Shown here in pieces: positions 8,950-17,500 of a stretch of DNA of 64,000 nt. This DNA comes from JANNBN01 sp031430595 (GTDB lineage Bacteria > Actinomycetota > Acidimicrobiia > Acidimicrobiales > JANYDT01). The stretch lies in NCBI GenBank assembly GCA_031430595.1, contig JANPBU010000002.1, forward strand, positions 62,001 through 126,000, written 5' to 3'. The translations under genes and the position numbers were made by a program. The first letter of the stretch is position 1, and each line of letters starts with the position of its first letter. The notes beneath the pieces are model-generated. The model worked only from the letters and a program-made list of their open reading frames with translations. It searched no databases and was not told where the DNA came from.

Positions 8950-9717
8950 GCGGGCTGCAATTTGAATCATGCGCCAATTGTGCAGGTCCGCGTCGCTCAG
9001 CGACAGGGCCGAACACATCGTGGTGAGGTAGCTATCGTGCAATTGCGCCAGCACCGTCGGTGATGCACCTGGTAGATGATCAGCGGCCAGAGTTGTTTCA
9101 CTCGTTCCGCCCGAAAGCAGAATTGAAGACCGAGCGACATCGCCACACGGATCACCCCGAGATACGTCGAACCAGTCAACGACGACCGGACCTGACGCAC
9201 TGAGGATGATGTTTTTCGGATGAAAGTCACCGTGGCAAAGTGCGTTCTTTGAGTGGGGCGCAATCAGGTTGGTAACCCACCCGGTCGAGGGTGCAATATG
9301 ACGAACTGCGTACGAGACCTTGCAAGTAACCCGCGTGAACTGCGTTGGTATCGCAAGGGGCCCGGGCAGGGCCAATACCTGAAGGTGCAACTCACTGAGC
9401 TGGTGTCCTAGGTTTACTGCTTCGCCGGGTTGTTCGAGAAGGGCGTCCCACATCGATTTACCCTCGATTCGCTCAAAGATGCTGACTTCTCGTCCGTCAA
9501 TGACTTCAAGGCCAAGCATGCGCGGAACGGGCGCACCCAATGCGTGGATTACCTCGGAATAGATTGCTTCGTAGCGGATCCATCCTTCCGGGGTTGAGGG
9601 TAGTGGAACCTTTGCGATCGCGCCACGCCCCCATTCGTACACAACCGACCGGCTGCCAGTCGCAATCTTGGTACCAAGTCTTGTGTCGAGTTTCTCGTTG
9701 ATGATGCCCACCGTCAC
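8866..9717 (-). CDS. aminoglycoside/choline kinase-like phosphotransferase
   Basis: This 283-residue protein has the APH-fold catalytic loop LCHGDFHPKNIIL followed by the metal-binding VVDWFDVSRGDP. Its N-lobe carries a glycine-rich turn (KIATGSRSVVYEWGRGA) and a kinase lysine in IAKVPLP. Families with this fold phosphorylate small hydroxylated molecules such as aminoglycosides, choline, homoserine or sugars. Its last 28 codons are antisense to the end of the phosphatase gene, so the two reading frames share 84 bp. The substrate is not predictable. Confidence 0.82.
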   Translation of the reverse strand: MTVGIINEKLDTRLGTKIATGSRSVVYEWGRGAIAKVPLPSTPEGWIRYEAIYSEVIHALGAPVPRMLGLEVIDGREVSIFERIEGKSMWDALLEQPGEAVNLGHQLSELHLQVLALPGPLAIPTQFTRVTCKVSYAVRHIAPSTGWVTNLIAPHSKNALCHGDFHPKNIILSASGPVVVDWFDVSRGDPCGDVARSSILLSGGTSETTLAADHLPGASPTVLAQLHDSYLTTMCSALSLSDADLHNWRMIQIAARLAEGVDGDTLVATLERERNLGNSGVTS

Positions 9718-9852
9718 ATCCTTGCGTCAACTTGACGGTAGCAACAACACCGAGCAAGTCTTGCGCGAATTCGCGACTTTGATTCCGTTTGTCGTAACCA
9801 GTGTGAAACCCATGTGCGAGTTGTCGTTCAGCAGCGATCCGATGTTTGGGAG

Positions 9853-9881
9853 CCGTTAACCGCGCACGACGCGGTTAACGG
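9853..9881. terminator. perfect 12-bp inverted repeat, terminator or operator
   Basis: The arms CCGTTAACCGCG and CGCGGTTAACGG are perfect complements separated by CACGA. No run of T follows, so it is not a classical intrinsic terminator on either strand. It lies between the divergent kinase and small exported-protein genes, so an operator role is equally possible. Confidence 0.5.
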
Positions 9882-9985
9882 TTCACAGAACTTCTCGTGG
9901 CAGTTTCGGCCGGGAACTCCTGGTTTCCTCATCTTTGCTTCAGGTTGAAAATGTTAGGGATGTGGCACCCCGGAGGAATCACATC

Positions 9986-10201
9986 ATGGTGAGAAGTCGA
10001 TTTTTAGCCACCGTTGCGCTTTCCGTTGCAAAAATTTTAGTCCTGATGGCTCCGGAAGCTGCCCCTGCAAAGGTGGCTAGTCAACAACAACGGTGGGTTC
10101 GTCTAGAAGGAAACCTGACAGTCGATTCGGTAAGTACGCTTGTTGATCAAGCCCGTAAGGCAAGAGCTGCTGCTGCAATGCTCAAGTCATACTCTGGTTA
10201 G
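9986..10201 (+). CDS. small exported protein, possibly a truncated longer protein
   Basis: This 71-residue frame is supported by a strong ribosome site (GGAGG, nine bases before the ATG). It begins with an arginine-containing hydrophobic signal (MVRSRFLATVALSVAKILVL). The rest is short (LEGNLTVDSVSTLVDQARKA) and looks like the first strand and helix of a larger domain. It ends 20 bp inside the opposing sigma-factor gene. It may be the N-terminal remnant of an exported protein; no family can be assigned. Confidence 0.5.
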   Translation: MVRSRFLATVALSVAKILVLMAPEAAPAKVASQQQRWVRLEGNLTVDSVSTLVDQARKARAAAAMLKSYSG

Positions 10202-11504
10202 ACATGAGTGAAGCGGTTGCGAGTCGAGCTTGCAAGTGACGCAGTTCTGCGGGATTGGTCGTGAGTTTGATGGCCTGTTGAAACGCATCAGCGGCTTCGG
10301 TGTTGCGTTGGGCCCGAACGAGTAGCTCTCCGAGGGTCGAGTGGAACAGGTGGTAGTTCTGCAACTCGGTACGGTCTTTCAACTGATCTAGCAACGCTAA
10401 GCCCGCATAGGGTCCGTCAGTCATTGCAACAGCAACTGCGCGGTTGAGTTCCACGACCGAGGAAGGCGCGACCATCCCTAAGTGGCTATAGGCATTCGCA
10501 ATAGCCGGCCAATCGGTGTCAGCCGCTGTTCGAGCGTTGGCGTGATGCCCGGCGATCACTGCTTGAATTTGAAACGCGCCGGGCTGCATTTGGCGCATTG
10601 CTTCATGTAGAAGCCGATTTGCCTCAGCGATTTTCGTAAGGTCCCAGAGTGAGCGGTTTTGATCGTCAAGCAGCACAAGGTCGCCATCAACGGTTGTGCG
10701 AGTCGAAAGTCTTGCTTGGTGGAAGAGTTCGAGCGCAAGCAGACCCTGCACTTCGGGCCCTGGAGACAATCGGGCGACCACTCGGGTTAAACGGATCGCC
10801 TCGTCAAAAAGGTCGACTCGAACAAGGGCATCGCTGTCACCTCGGCTGAGGTAGCCCTCATTAAAAACGAGGTACAGCACGACAAGTACAGCGCCGATTC
10901 GCTGGTCGATGTTCTGGGGCATCGACATGGCCATCCCAGCATCGCGAATCTTGCGCTTTGCTCGTACAATACGTTGAGCCATGGTCGGTTCGGGAATCAA
11001 GAAGGCCGCTGCGATTTCGGTAGTGGTAAGCCCACCTACTAATCGAAGGGTAAGGGCGACTTGCGCATCGCGATCAAGCGCTGGATGGCAACAAAGCAGT
11101 AAAAGTCGAAGATGTTCGTCATCGCCATCTGCTGGGGAATCTCCGTTGTTGTGATCATCAATCATGGCGTGCGCCTGTATGGGGGAGGAAGCTTCGGAAT
11201 CGTTGGCATGTGAAAGTTCGGGAGCTGCGGCTCGTATTCGACGCTGGGCACTCGCTCGCTTACGAAGCCGGTCGAGTGCTTTTCTGCGCGCGACGGTTAA
11301 CAACCAGCCAGCGGTATTCGCAGGAATGCCGCGGGTCGGCCAGTTTGAAGCAGCTTCAATCAGCGCTTCCTGTACCGCTTCGTCGGCAAGATCGATATCG
11401 CCAAAACGGCGAGCAAGGAGAGCGAGCACACGCCCACTCTCCTCACGGGCCATCCGAGTAATCGCCTCGGATATTTCAGTTGCTATCCCGTTTGCTTGGG
11501 TCAC
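10182..11504 (-). CDS. ECF sigma factor with C-terminal helical extension (ECF42 type)
   Basis: This 440-residue protein has sigma region 2 (FGDIDLADEAVQEALIEA, then AGWLLTVARRKALDRLR), region 4 (LTLRLVGGLTTTEIAAAFL, then MAQRIVRAKRKI) and the large conserved C-terminal extension of the ECF42 group (VLYLVFNEGY, LDQLKDRTELQNYHLFHS). It starts with GTG overlapping the stop of the YCII gene (GTGA). ECF sigma factors redirect RNA polymerase to a small regulon. This group usually lacks an anti-sigma gene and uses the extension instead. Confidence 0.93.
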   Translation of the reverse strand: MTQANGIATEISEAITRMAREESGRVLALLARRFGDIDLADEAVQEALIEAASNWPTRGIPANTAGWLLTVARRKALDRLRKRASAQRRIRAAAPELSHANDSEASSPIQAHAMIDDHNNGDSPADGDDEHLRLLLLCCHPALDRDAQVALTLRLVGGLTTTEIAAAFLIPEPTMAQRIVRAKRKIRDAGMAMSMPQNIDQRIGAVLVVLYLVFNEGYLSRGDSDALVRVDLFDEAIRLTRVVARLSPGPEVQGLLALELFHQARLSTRTTVDGDLVLLDDQNRSLWDLTKIAEANRLLHEAMRQMQPGAFQIQAVIAGHHANARTAADTDWPAIANAYSHLGMVAPSSVVELNRAVAVAMTDGPYAGLALLDQLKDRTELQNYHLFHSTLGELLVRAQRNTEAADAFQQAIKLTTNPAELRHLQARLATASLMSNQSMT

Positions 11505-11863
11505 GCAGCGTCGGGCCGAAAGGCGACTGGGCGAACTTCGAACGAACCAACAGGGATCGGAATTGCTGTCGCCAATGCGATTGCTTCGTCGAGATCTTTG
11601 GCGCTGATCATGTAGAAGCCACCAAGCTGTTCCTTTGTTTCCGCGTACGGGCCGTCGACGAGTGTTGGTTGACCATCGAAGCTTTTGCGAATGGTGGTTG
11701 CCGTTGCGGTCGGCTGAAGGCTTGCACCGGAAATCCAGTGGCCGCCGTCGATCAGCTTCTGGTTATAGGCAAACCATTCGCTCATCATTTCGTCGAATCC
11801 GGGTTGGCCGGGGCCAGGGATCTTGAAGGTTTCGTCGGAGTGGAGAAGAATCATGTAGTCCAT
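11501..11863 (-). CDS. YCII/DGPF-domain protein paired with the ECF sigma factor
   Basis: This 120-residue protein begins MDYMILLHSDE and carries the DGPYAETKEQLGGFY signature of the YCII (DGPF) family, followed by DLDEAIALATAIP. The family is strongly associated with ECF42 sigma factors, and this gene overlaps the sigma gene by four bases as expected. Its biochemical function is not established; proposals include a signalling or small enzymatic role. No strong Shine-Dalgarno is seen before the ATG. Confidence 0.9.
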   Translation of the reverse strand: MDYMILLHSDETFKIPGPGQPGFDEMMSEWFAYNQKLIDGGHWISGASLQPTATATTIRKSFDGQPTLVDGPYAETKEQLGGFYMISAKDLDEAIALATAIPIPVGSFEVRPVAFRPDAA

Positions 11864-11891
11864 TGGAGTGTTCTTTCTAGTTGGTGTTGTT

Positions 11892-11914
11892 GGAATTTGG
11901 AATTTGGAATTTGG
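11892..11914. repeat. heptanucleotide tandem repeat (GGAATTT)3
   Basis: Three perfect copies of GGAATTT plus GG lie in the 71-bp gap between the SRPBCC and YCII genes. Such a short repeat could vary by slippage and alter spacing in the leader, but no function is shown. Confidence 0.7.
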
Positions 11915-11934
11915 TTGGAGTGGGTGGGTTGGCG

Positions 11935-12414
11935 TTACGCCGAAGCACTTTGGGTTGCGGCTGCGGCGAGGCGATCAAGCGTCACCGACATTGCGTCCGA
12001 CAAATTGGCGGACCGGTCGAGTACCCCGTTGCGGCGTTGGATGTAGCGGATGATGGCTGGGGATGCTTTGACTTGGTGCATCGACTCAGTCACTCGGGTC
12101 CCGTTTTCGAGGGCCTCGAACTGGTAACTCCAAACGGTTCCGGCGGCGCCAGGAACTTTGAAAGCGAAATGCTTGCCGCGCTCGGCTGCGGTAACGGTGG
12201 GCTTGGTCGACCAGTTCGCTTTGCCAAGCCGATTCGTGCCCTTAAATTGAGCTCCGACTGCCGGGCCGGTTGCACCCTTGAGCCAAACACCTGCGGTGTT
12301 TTCTGGGCTGAACCTATGCATACCGGTGATGTCCGAGATGAGATCGTACAGAGCTTCGGCGCCCGTAGGTATGGTTTTGCTGACGGTAACGCTGAGTGGT
12401 GCTGACTTCGACAT
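11935..12414 (-). CDS. SRPBCC-family (polyketide cyclase/START-like) protein
   Basis: This 159-residue protein begins MSKSAPLSVTVSKTIP and shows the SRPBCC pattern: ALYDLISDITGMHRFSP, GAQFKGTNR, FEALENGTRVTESMH. The fold forms a deep hydrophobic pocket for small ligands. The ATG at 12414 is chosen because GGAGG lies seven bases upstream. It lies upstream of the YCII/sigma pair on the same strand and may be transcribed with it. Confidence 0.85.
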   Translation of the reverse strand: MSKSAPLSVTVSKTIPTGAEALYDLISDITGMHRFSPENTAGVWLKGATGPAVGAQFKGTNRLGKANWSTKPTVTAAERGKHFAFKVPGAAGTVWSYQFEALENGTRVTESMHQVKASPAIIRYIQRRNGVLDRSANLSDAMSVTLDRLAAAATQSASA

Positions 12415-12590
12415 GTCGGGTCCTCCGGTTTTTTGCGAGGCGGGCGTTTCCCGCTTCTGCACCTATGACGTAACGCCCCAACCAGATCGACAGCTTTCGA
12501 CAACATTTCTTCAAATTTGTTTTTTGACCGTGATGTCAGCGACCCGAGTTGACCTCGCCTTAGCTGTTAGCAACACGCAATGATGGTCGA

Positions 12591-12959
12591 ATGCATCTTG
12601 ATGTGGCTGGCCAAATTGATGAGGTTGAAATCGCCTGGATCCCCCTTGCTGACGGCAGACGGTTGGCATCGAGATTGTTCCTTCCCAAAACCGCTGGCGA
12701 CATACCGGTTCCGGTGGTGGTGGAGTACATCCCGTATCGACGTCGCGATCTCACTCGGCTCGGCGACGAAGGAATGCACCGCTGGTTTGCAGCGCACGGT
12801 TACGCATCGGCACGGGTCGACATTGCGGGCATGGGTGACTCTGACGGTTTGATGGACGACGAGTATGTGCTGCGCGAACAAGACGATGCCCTTGAGGTGA
12901 TTGCATGGTTGGCCGAACAACCTTGGTCGAACGGTGCCGTAGGGATCATCGGAATCTGA
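12591..12959 (+). pseudogene. CocE/NonD-type hydrolase, truncated before the nucleophile
   Basis: The 122 residues match the N-terminal part of X-Pro dipeptidyl peptidase/CocE-type serine hydrolases: DEVEIAWIPLADGRRL, VVEYIPYRRRD, ASARVDIAGMGDSDG. The frame ends at GIIGI, where the family continues with the catalytic GxSxxG elbow. The serine, acid and histidine are all absent, and full-length relatives exceed 500 residues. This is therefore a dead fragment. The next ~100 bp contain a different short frame (NLALTKMINAFFEFFGY) that may be the end of another lost gene. Confidence 0.82.
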
Positions 12960-13028
12960 AAGCAGTTGTCCGCCTGTACGGCTCGGAAGGTGTCAATCTG
13001 GCGCTTACAAAGATGATCAACGCATTCT

Positions 13029-14528
13029 TTGAATTCTTTGGCTATGTTGCATTTACTCACATTTGATGAAGGGGCCCTTGATGACCAGGCGGAAGCTTTC
13101 CGAAATCACACACACACACACACACACACACGTTTGCGGGCGTTTGGGGTGTTGTCGCTCGCGCTTTGTTTGTTGGGTTTGACGCCGACTGAACTGAGAG
13201 CGCAAACGTTCGTTCAGTACAAAGGCGCCTATTGTTGGAATCAGACGTCGCCCACCTCCTCGTGGAGATCTTCGGTTCCTGTGCCGGGGGCGCTGTCTGG
13301 CGATTTGCGGGAAGTAGAGCAAGAATCACACGCGTATTACCTCTCGATGAGTGGTGCCATCTTTGGACAAGGCGCGCTCCCAACCTACGGCAGTCGGCGT
13401 CCTGTCGAAGAGTTGGTCAGTGGGCTGTCGGGCATCGTCGATATTGAAGCCGGAACAGGCTTGCTTCTTGCGCTTACAACTGCCGGTGAGGTGTGGAGTC
13501 TCGGCGAGCCCTTTAGAACCCAGGTCACAACTGCTTTGGTGCCTTCCAAGTTGACCCTTCCACCCATAAAGCAGCTCGAGTTCGATGAATCAGTTTTGTT
13601 TGCCTTAAGCACATCGGGTGCTTTGTATACATATCAGGCGGGGACTCTGGCAGTGGTTCAGACCGGTGTTCGGTCGGTTGCACTTGGCAATGACGAATCC
13701 GGTACTGCAATTTTGAAGAACGACGGGTCCGTTTTTGAGCTGGACCCCTATTTTCGTGCGGTTCCCCAAACTATTTTTGGTCTTACACCGGAACCCGTGC
13801 GAGGACTGCCGTCGACGATTGTTTCGCTAGCCGCTGCACCCGGGCTGTTCGCTGCAGTAGATGTTTCCGGCGATTTGTACGTTTGGCCCCGGGCTTCATT
13901 CTCTGCGCAAGCCCAGGTTCCGCAGGCAGTAAAGCTGCTTGGAGTAACGGATGTTGCCGAAGTGCAATTGATTCGGTCTTCGGGGGGCTACACCCTGCCG
14001 AGTGGGAACGTCGCTAAGAGCATCTCTTTTACCGTCCGAACAAAAAATCGAAAGTTGCTCACTGGAAAGCTGTTTGGCATTGTTCCGTCGGGATCCCGAC
14101 CAGCCGAGTTAGTGATCCCAGAACAACTCGACTTGGTCGAGCATCTCGGGGAGTGGGACGGTTTTGACCGCGACCTCGGTGCGCTCTGCGCCTTTTCGCG
14201 GACTGGTGCTGACCCTTCTGGCAACCTCAGCGCTGAGGTCACCCGGCAGTCGAACGACACAACTGGTAATCGCAAGTACAGGGTTTCGTTGAAGATGACT
14301 GGGGCACCGGACAATGCAGCTGTCGGTTTCAAGGTGCTTTCTGATCATCGCCCCGCCGGGGTGAGTACAGGTGATGTTTCGTATGTGCAATTGGTAAATG
14401 GGCAAGCTGTTCTTGAGTACGGTTTGACGAATCCGCGAGGTGTGTTCAGGGCGAGTGCGTTTGTTGATCGGAATGGGAACAGACAGAACGATTCTGGCGA
14501 GACTGTTTCGACAGTGGAGGTGAAGTGA
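13029..14528 (+). CDS. secreted RCC1-like beta-propeller protein with repeat-controlled start
   Basis: The continuous frame from TTG 13029 encodes 499 residues. After an HT repeat (residues ~27-34) comes a signal peptide (LRAFGVLSLALCLLG, cleavage after LRA). RCC1/tubulin-suppressor-like units follow, with recurrent pieces such as IVDIEAGTGLLLALTTAGEV, SVLFALSTSGALYTY and VSLAAAPGLFAAVDVSGDLY. The C-terminus looks like a beta-sandwich (YRVSLKMTGAPDNAAVGFKV). The best ribosome site (AAGGGG) precedes an ATG at 13081 (MTRRKLSEI) that is out of frame with the signal peptide by one CA unit. The gene overlaps the start of the large calcium-repeat gene and is probably co-expressed with it. Confidence 0.7.
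   Translation: MNSLAMLHLLTFDEGALDDQAEAFRNHTHTHTHTRLRAFGVLSLALCLLGLTPTELRAQTFVQYKGAYCWNQTSPTSSWRSSVPVPGALSGDLREVEQESHAYYLSMSGAIFGQGALPTYGSRRPVEELVSGLSGIVDIEAGTGLLLALTTAGEVWSLGEPFRTQVTTALVPSKLTLPPIKQLEFDESVLFALSTSGALYTYQAGTLAVVQTGVRSVALGNDESGTAILKNDGSVFELDPYFRAVPQTIFGLTPEPVRGLPSTIVSLAAAPGLFAAVDVSGDLYVWPRASFSAQAQVPQAVKLLGVTDVAEVQLIRSSGGYTLPSGNVAKSISFTVRTKNRKLLTGKLFGIVPSGSRPAELVIPEQLDLVEHLGEWDGFDRDLGALCAFSRTGADPSGNLSAEVTRQSNDTTGNRKYRVSLKMTGAPDNAAVGFKVLSDHRPAGVSTGDVSYVQLVNGQAVLEYGLTNPRGVFRASAFVDRNGNRQNDSGETVSTVEVK
13107..13130. repeat. (CA)12 dinucleotide microsatellite at the start of a secreted-protein gene
   Basis: Twelve perfect CA units lie 26 bp downstream of the AAGGGG-preceded ATG at 13081. 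Counting codons, loss of one unit or gain of two would join that ATG in frame to the signal peptide of the RCC1-like protein. Confidence 0.95.
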
Positions 14529-17500
14529 TGCTGAGGAATCGTTCTGTTGGGATCATTGTTGCTTCGATTGCTGCTCTCATTGCGGTTGATCTTGTGTCGC
14601 CGTCAGTATCGACTGGTCAGGCTACGACGACGATTGTGCCGATCAATCAAGTGCGGCCGGTGGTTGAGTGTCGCGAGGTGCGAACTGATGGCCAGTACGT
14701 CTGGTTTGGGTATCAGAACGATTGGAATGCACCCATAACAATTCCAGTCAGCCCTGACGGGAACAAGATCACCCCGGCACCTCAGGATCGTGGGCAGTCA
14801 ACGGTGTTTGCGGTTGGTCGTCAGCGCAAGGTGTTTGCTGTTGAACTAAGAAATAGTGCTAACCATGTGTGGACGCTGAAATCACCGAACGGAACTAGGC
14901 GCACAGCTACAGGATCTACGGGTACATCGCTTTGCCCAACAACCACGACGACGACGATTCCTCCGGTAGTAGTTACAGAGGACCCGGTTGTAGTTGAGCG
15001 GGCCGCTCTGAGGTGCGCTGAGTCCGGGGCTATTCGTGGAACGGCTGGTGCCGACGTGCTCGTTGGCACGCCTGGCGATGACGTCATTTGTGGTTTTGGT
15101 GGTGCCGATGCGATTCAGGGCTTTGATGGTCGTGACACTGTGTATGGGGGCGCTGGTGATGATGTAATCGATGGGGGCGATGGTCGCGACTACATCTTTG
15201 CGATGGAAGGAAATGATCGCCTGATTGGGGGTGGAACCTCTGATGCTTTGTTCGGCGGGTTAGGTAATGATGAGCTGATTGGGGGTGACGGGCCTGACAC
15301 TTTGTCTGGTGATGAGGGCGATGATGTTCTTCGGGGTGGTATGCGTGCAGATATTCTCGTTGGCGGTGGGGGAAATGACACTTTGTACGGTGATGAGGCG
15401 TTCGACACGATCGATGGGGGCGCTGGTGTGGATGTGGCCGATGGAGGTGCCAACCTTGCCGAGTGTGTCGAGGTGGAAACGAAGTTGAATTGTAAAGCTG
15501 CGTACGTTGAAGCGGCGGCTCAGTCGATACAGAAAGCGGTGGGTAGCGCTGGTTTGGTTGTCGAGTCGCCTGGTGGCATTGAGCCTGGCGATATCCAGAT
15601 TGATGTTGTCGCAGCTGATCCCACGATTGCCGAGTGGGTTGTTGGCGATGTCCTTGAGTTGTCGAATAACTCCGGGGCGAATCCGACCTCGTCAACTTTG
15701 ACTTTCCAAATACCGGCCGATGGGCTGCTGAGTGAGTATTCGATTTTTACGAAAGACCCGTCGACAGGGTTCTGGGTACCGGCCGCTGATGTTCAGGTTC
15801 GTGACGAAACAACTCGGCGTATTACGGTCAGCCTGACGCATTTCAGCCCATACGTGTTGGTTCGTGAAAAACTTCTTGAGCCTGCCGAACCGCGTTCGCT
15901 TCGCTGTATTTCGTCGCAGTTCGGTTCGTCGGTCAGGGTCGATTTGTTGATTGATGCGTCAGGTTCAACCGATTTGTATGACCCGGTTGATTTCCGCCTG
16001 AAGGCTGCAGCTGCGATTCTGGAAGAGTTGCCGGAAAACGCGGAAGTGAATGTTGTTGAATTCGATTCGACACCCAACACGCTGTTTTCTGGATTGAATA
16101 ACGATGCGGGTTTCGCTGCCGCTCTTGATGCCATCGCCGACGTTGGTTCGTTCGGCGGGGCGAAGGATGCAACGTCAAAAACGCTTGACAGTGCCCTCTC
16201 CCAATTGGCAGCTTCGTCGGCAACCTATCGAACTACGGTGCTGATTTCTGATGGTGAACTCACCGATGACACTACGTTTGCCACAACGCTGAGCAGGGCC
16301 AGGTCGTCGCGTTTGGCATTTCATGTGATTGATCTTCAACAGGGCCCGATTGATCGAGAGATTTATCAGCTCGCGACCGAGACAGGTGGCATTTACAGTT
16401 TGCTTGCGAGCGGTGAACCGTTGAGTGAACATGTGGCGGTCGGGGCGGCACGCAAGATCACTGACAGGGTGTTTGATAATGGGCTTGATCGTGATTCTGA
16501 CGGTTTGTCTGATTGCACTGAGTCGTTCGGTGCGTTGGTGTTGGACAACAGTGTGCCGTATTCGAATTCGACACCCTGGCTCACGAGGGTTCTCGACGTT
16601 ACGAACCCCGACCAGGATGATGATGGTTTGCCTGATGGCCTTGAACTTGCCTCTATTTCTCCGAATTCGATTACGAAAAGCATTGCGAAAAAGTATCTTC
16701 GTCAGCCTCGATCGTTAGATTCTTCTCCGCTTGACGCCCAGTCCGATGGTGATGGTGTTGACGATTACACCGAGTGGGTAAACGAAACGCCGCGCACGGC
16801 GCTCAATACCGTTTTGGAGGCTTTCGCGTCGCATACCGACAAAGAAATTATTACTGCGTTTAATCGGAATAACGGGTGTGACGATGCCGTCACCGGGCCC
16901 GGTGATTGTGCCCGTGCAGTTTTGAAGGATCATCTCGATACCCACGATGTGTGGAAGTCGCAGTACGCGTCTGCGTCACTGTCGCAATTGTTTGGGTTGG
17001 ATCTAAAGGTTGCGGTTGAGGCGGTGACGACTCAATCTGGTGATGTTGGCAAGTTGAATCGTTTTCATACGACAAGGCGAACCGATAAACGGGTTGATTA
17101 CCCGGCTGGGTTCGTGGTGAAGGACGTTACGAACCCGGTTAATTCGAAGTCGGAATGGCTCAACTTTTTGAAAGTTGTCACTGTTGTTGCGACGGTTGTT
17201 GCGGTACTGGCCTTTTCGTATGCAGCCATAGCGAGTGGCACAGTGACCGTTGTTGGTCGTGCACTGTGGCTAGGAGCTAACGAAGAAGTGGTGTTGCTTG
17301 CCGGGGGAAGCGCTGCAGTGATCGAGCGTATTACTGGTGTGCCTGCTGCTGCCCAAATCAACGTGCTGACGGGTTTGAATGTTGTCTGTCAGTTTGTCTG
17401 TGACGATGACATACAGTCAGCGAAAGACACGATTGTTGACAACATTGCGCTGACAACCTCGAAGAGCGTTATTGATTCGTTCGAGGCAGTCATTAACCGG

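Noticed and set aside
9668..9859. 63-residue plus-strand frame ending at the inverted repeat
   Set aside because: It starts inside the antisense of the kinase gene, has no ribosome site and no recognisable motif. It may contain the end of a lost gene, but this cannot be supported.
13107..13130. HTHTHTHT run as a metal-binding tag
   Set aside because: The histidines and threonines come from a CA microsatellite upstream of the signal peptide, so they are better explained by the repeat than by selection for metal binding.
15084..15695. 203-residue minus-strand frame inside the calcium-repeat gene
   Set aside because: It is antisense to the RTX-like repeats and its low-complexity His/Pro/Gln/Arg composition is the mirror of glycine/aspartate codons. 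There is no ribosome site or family match.
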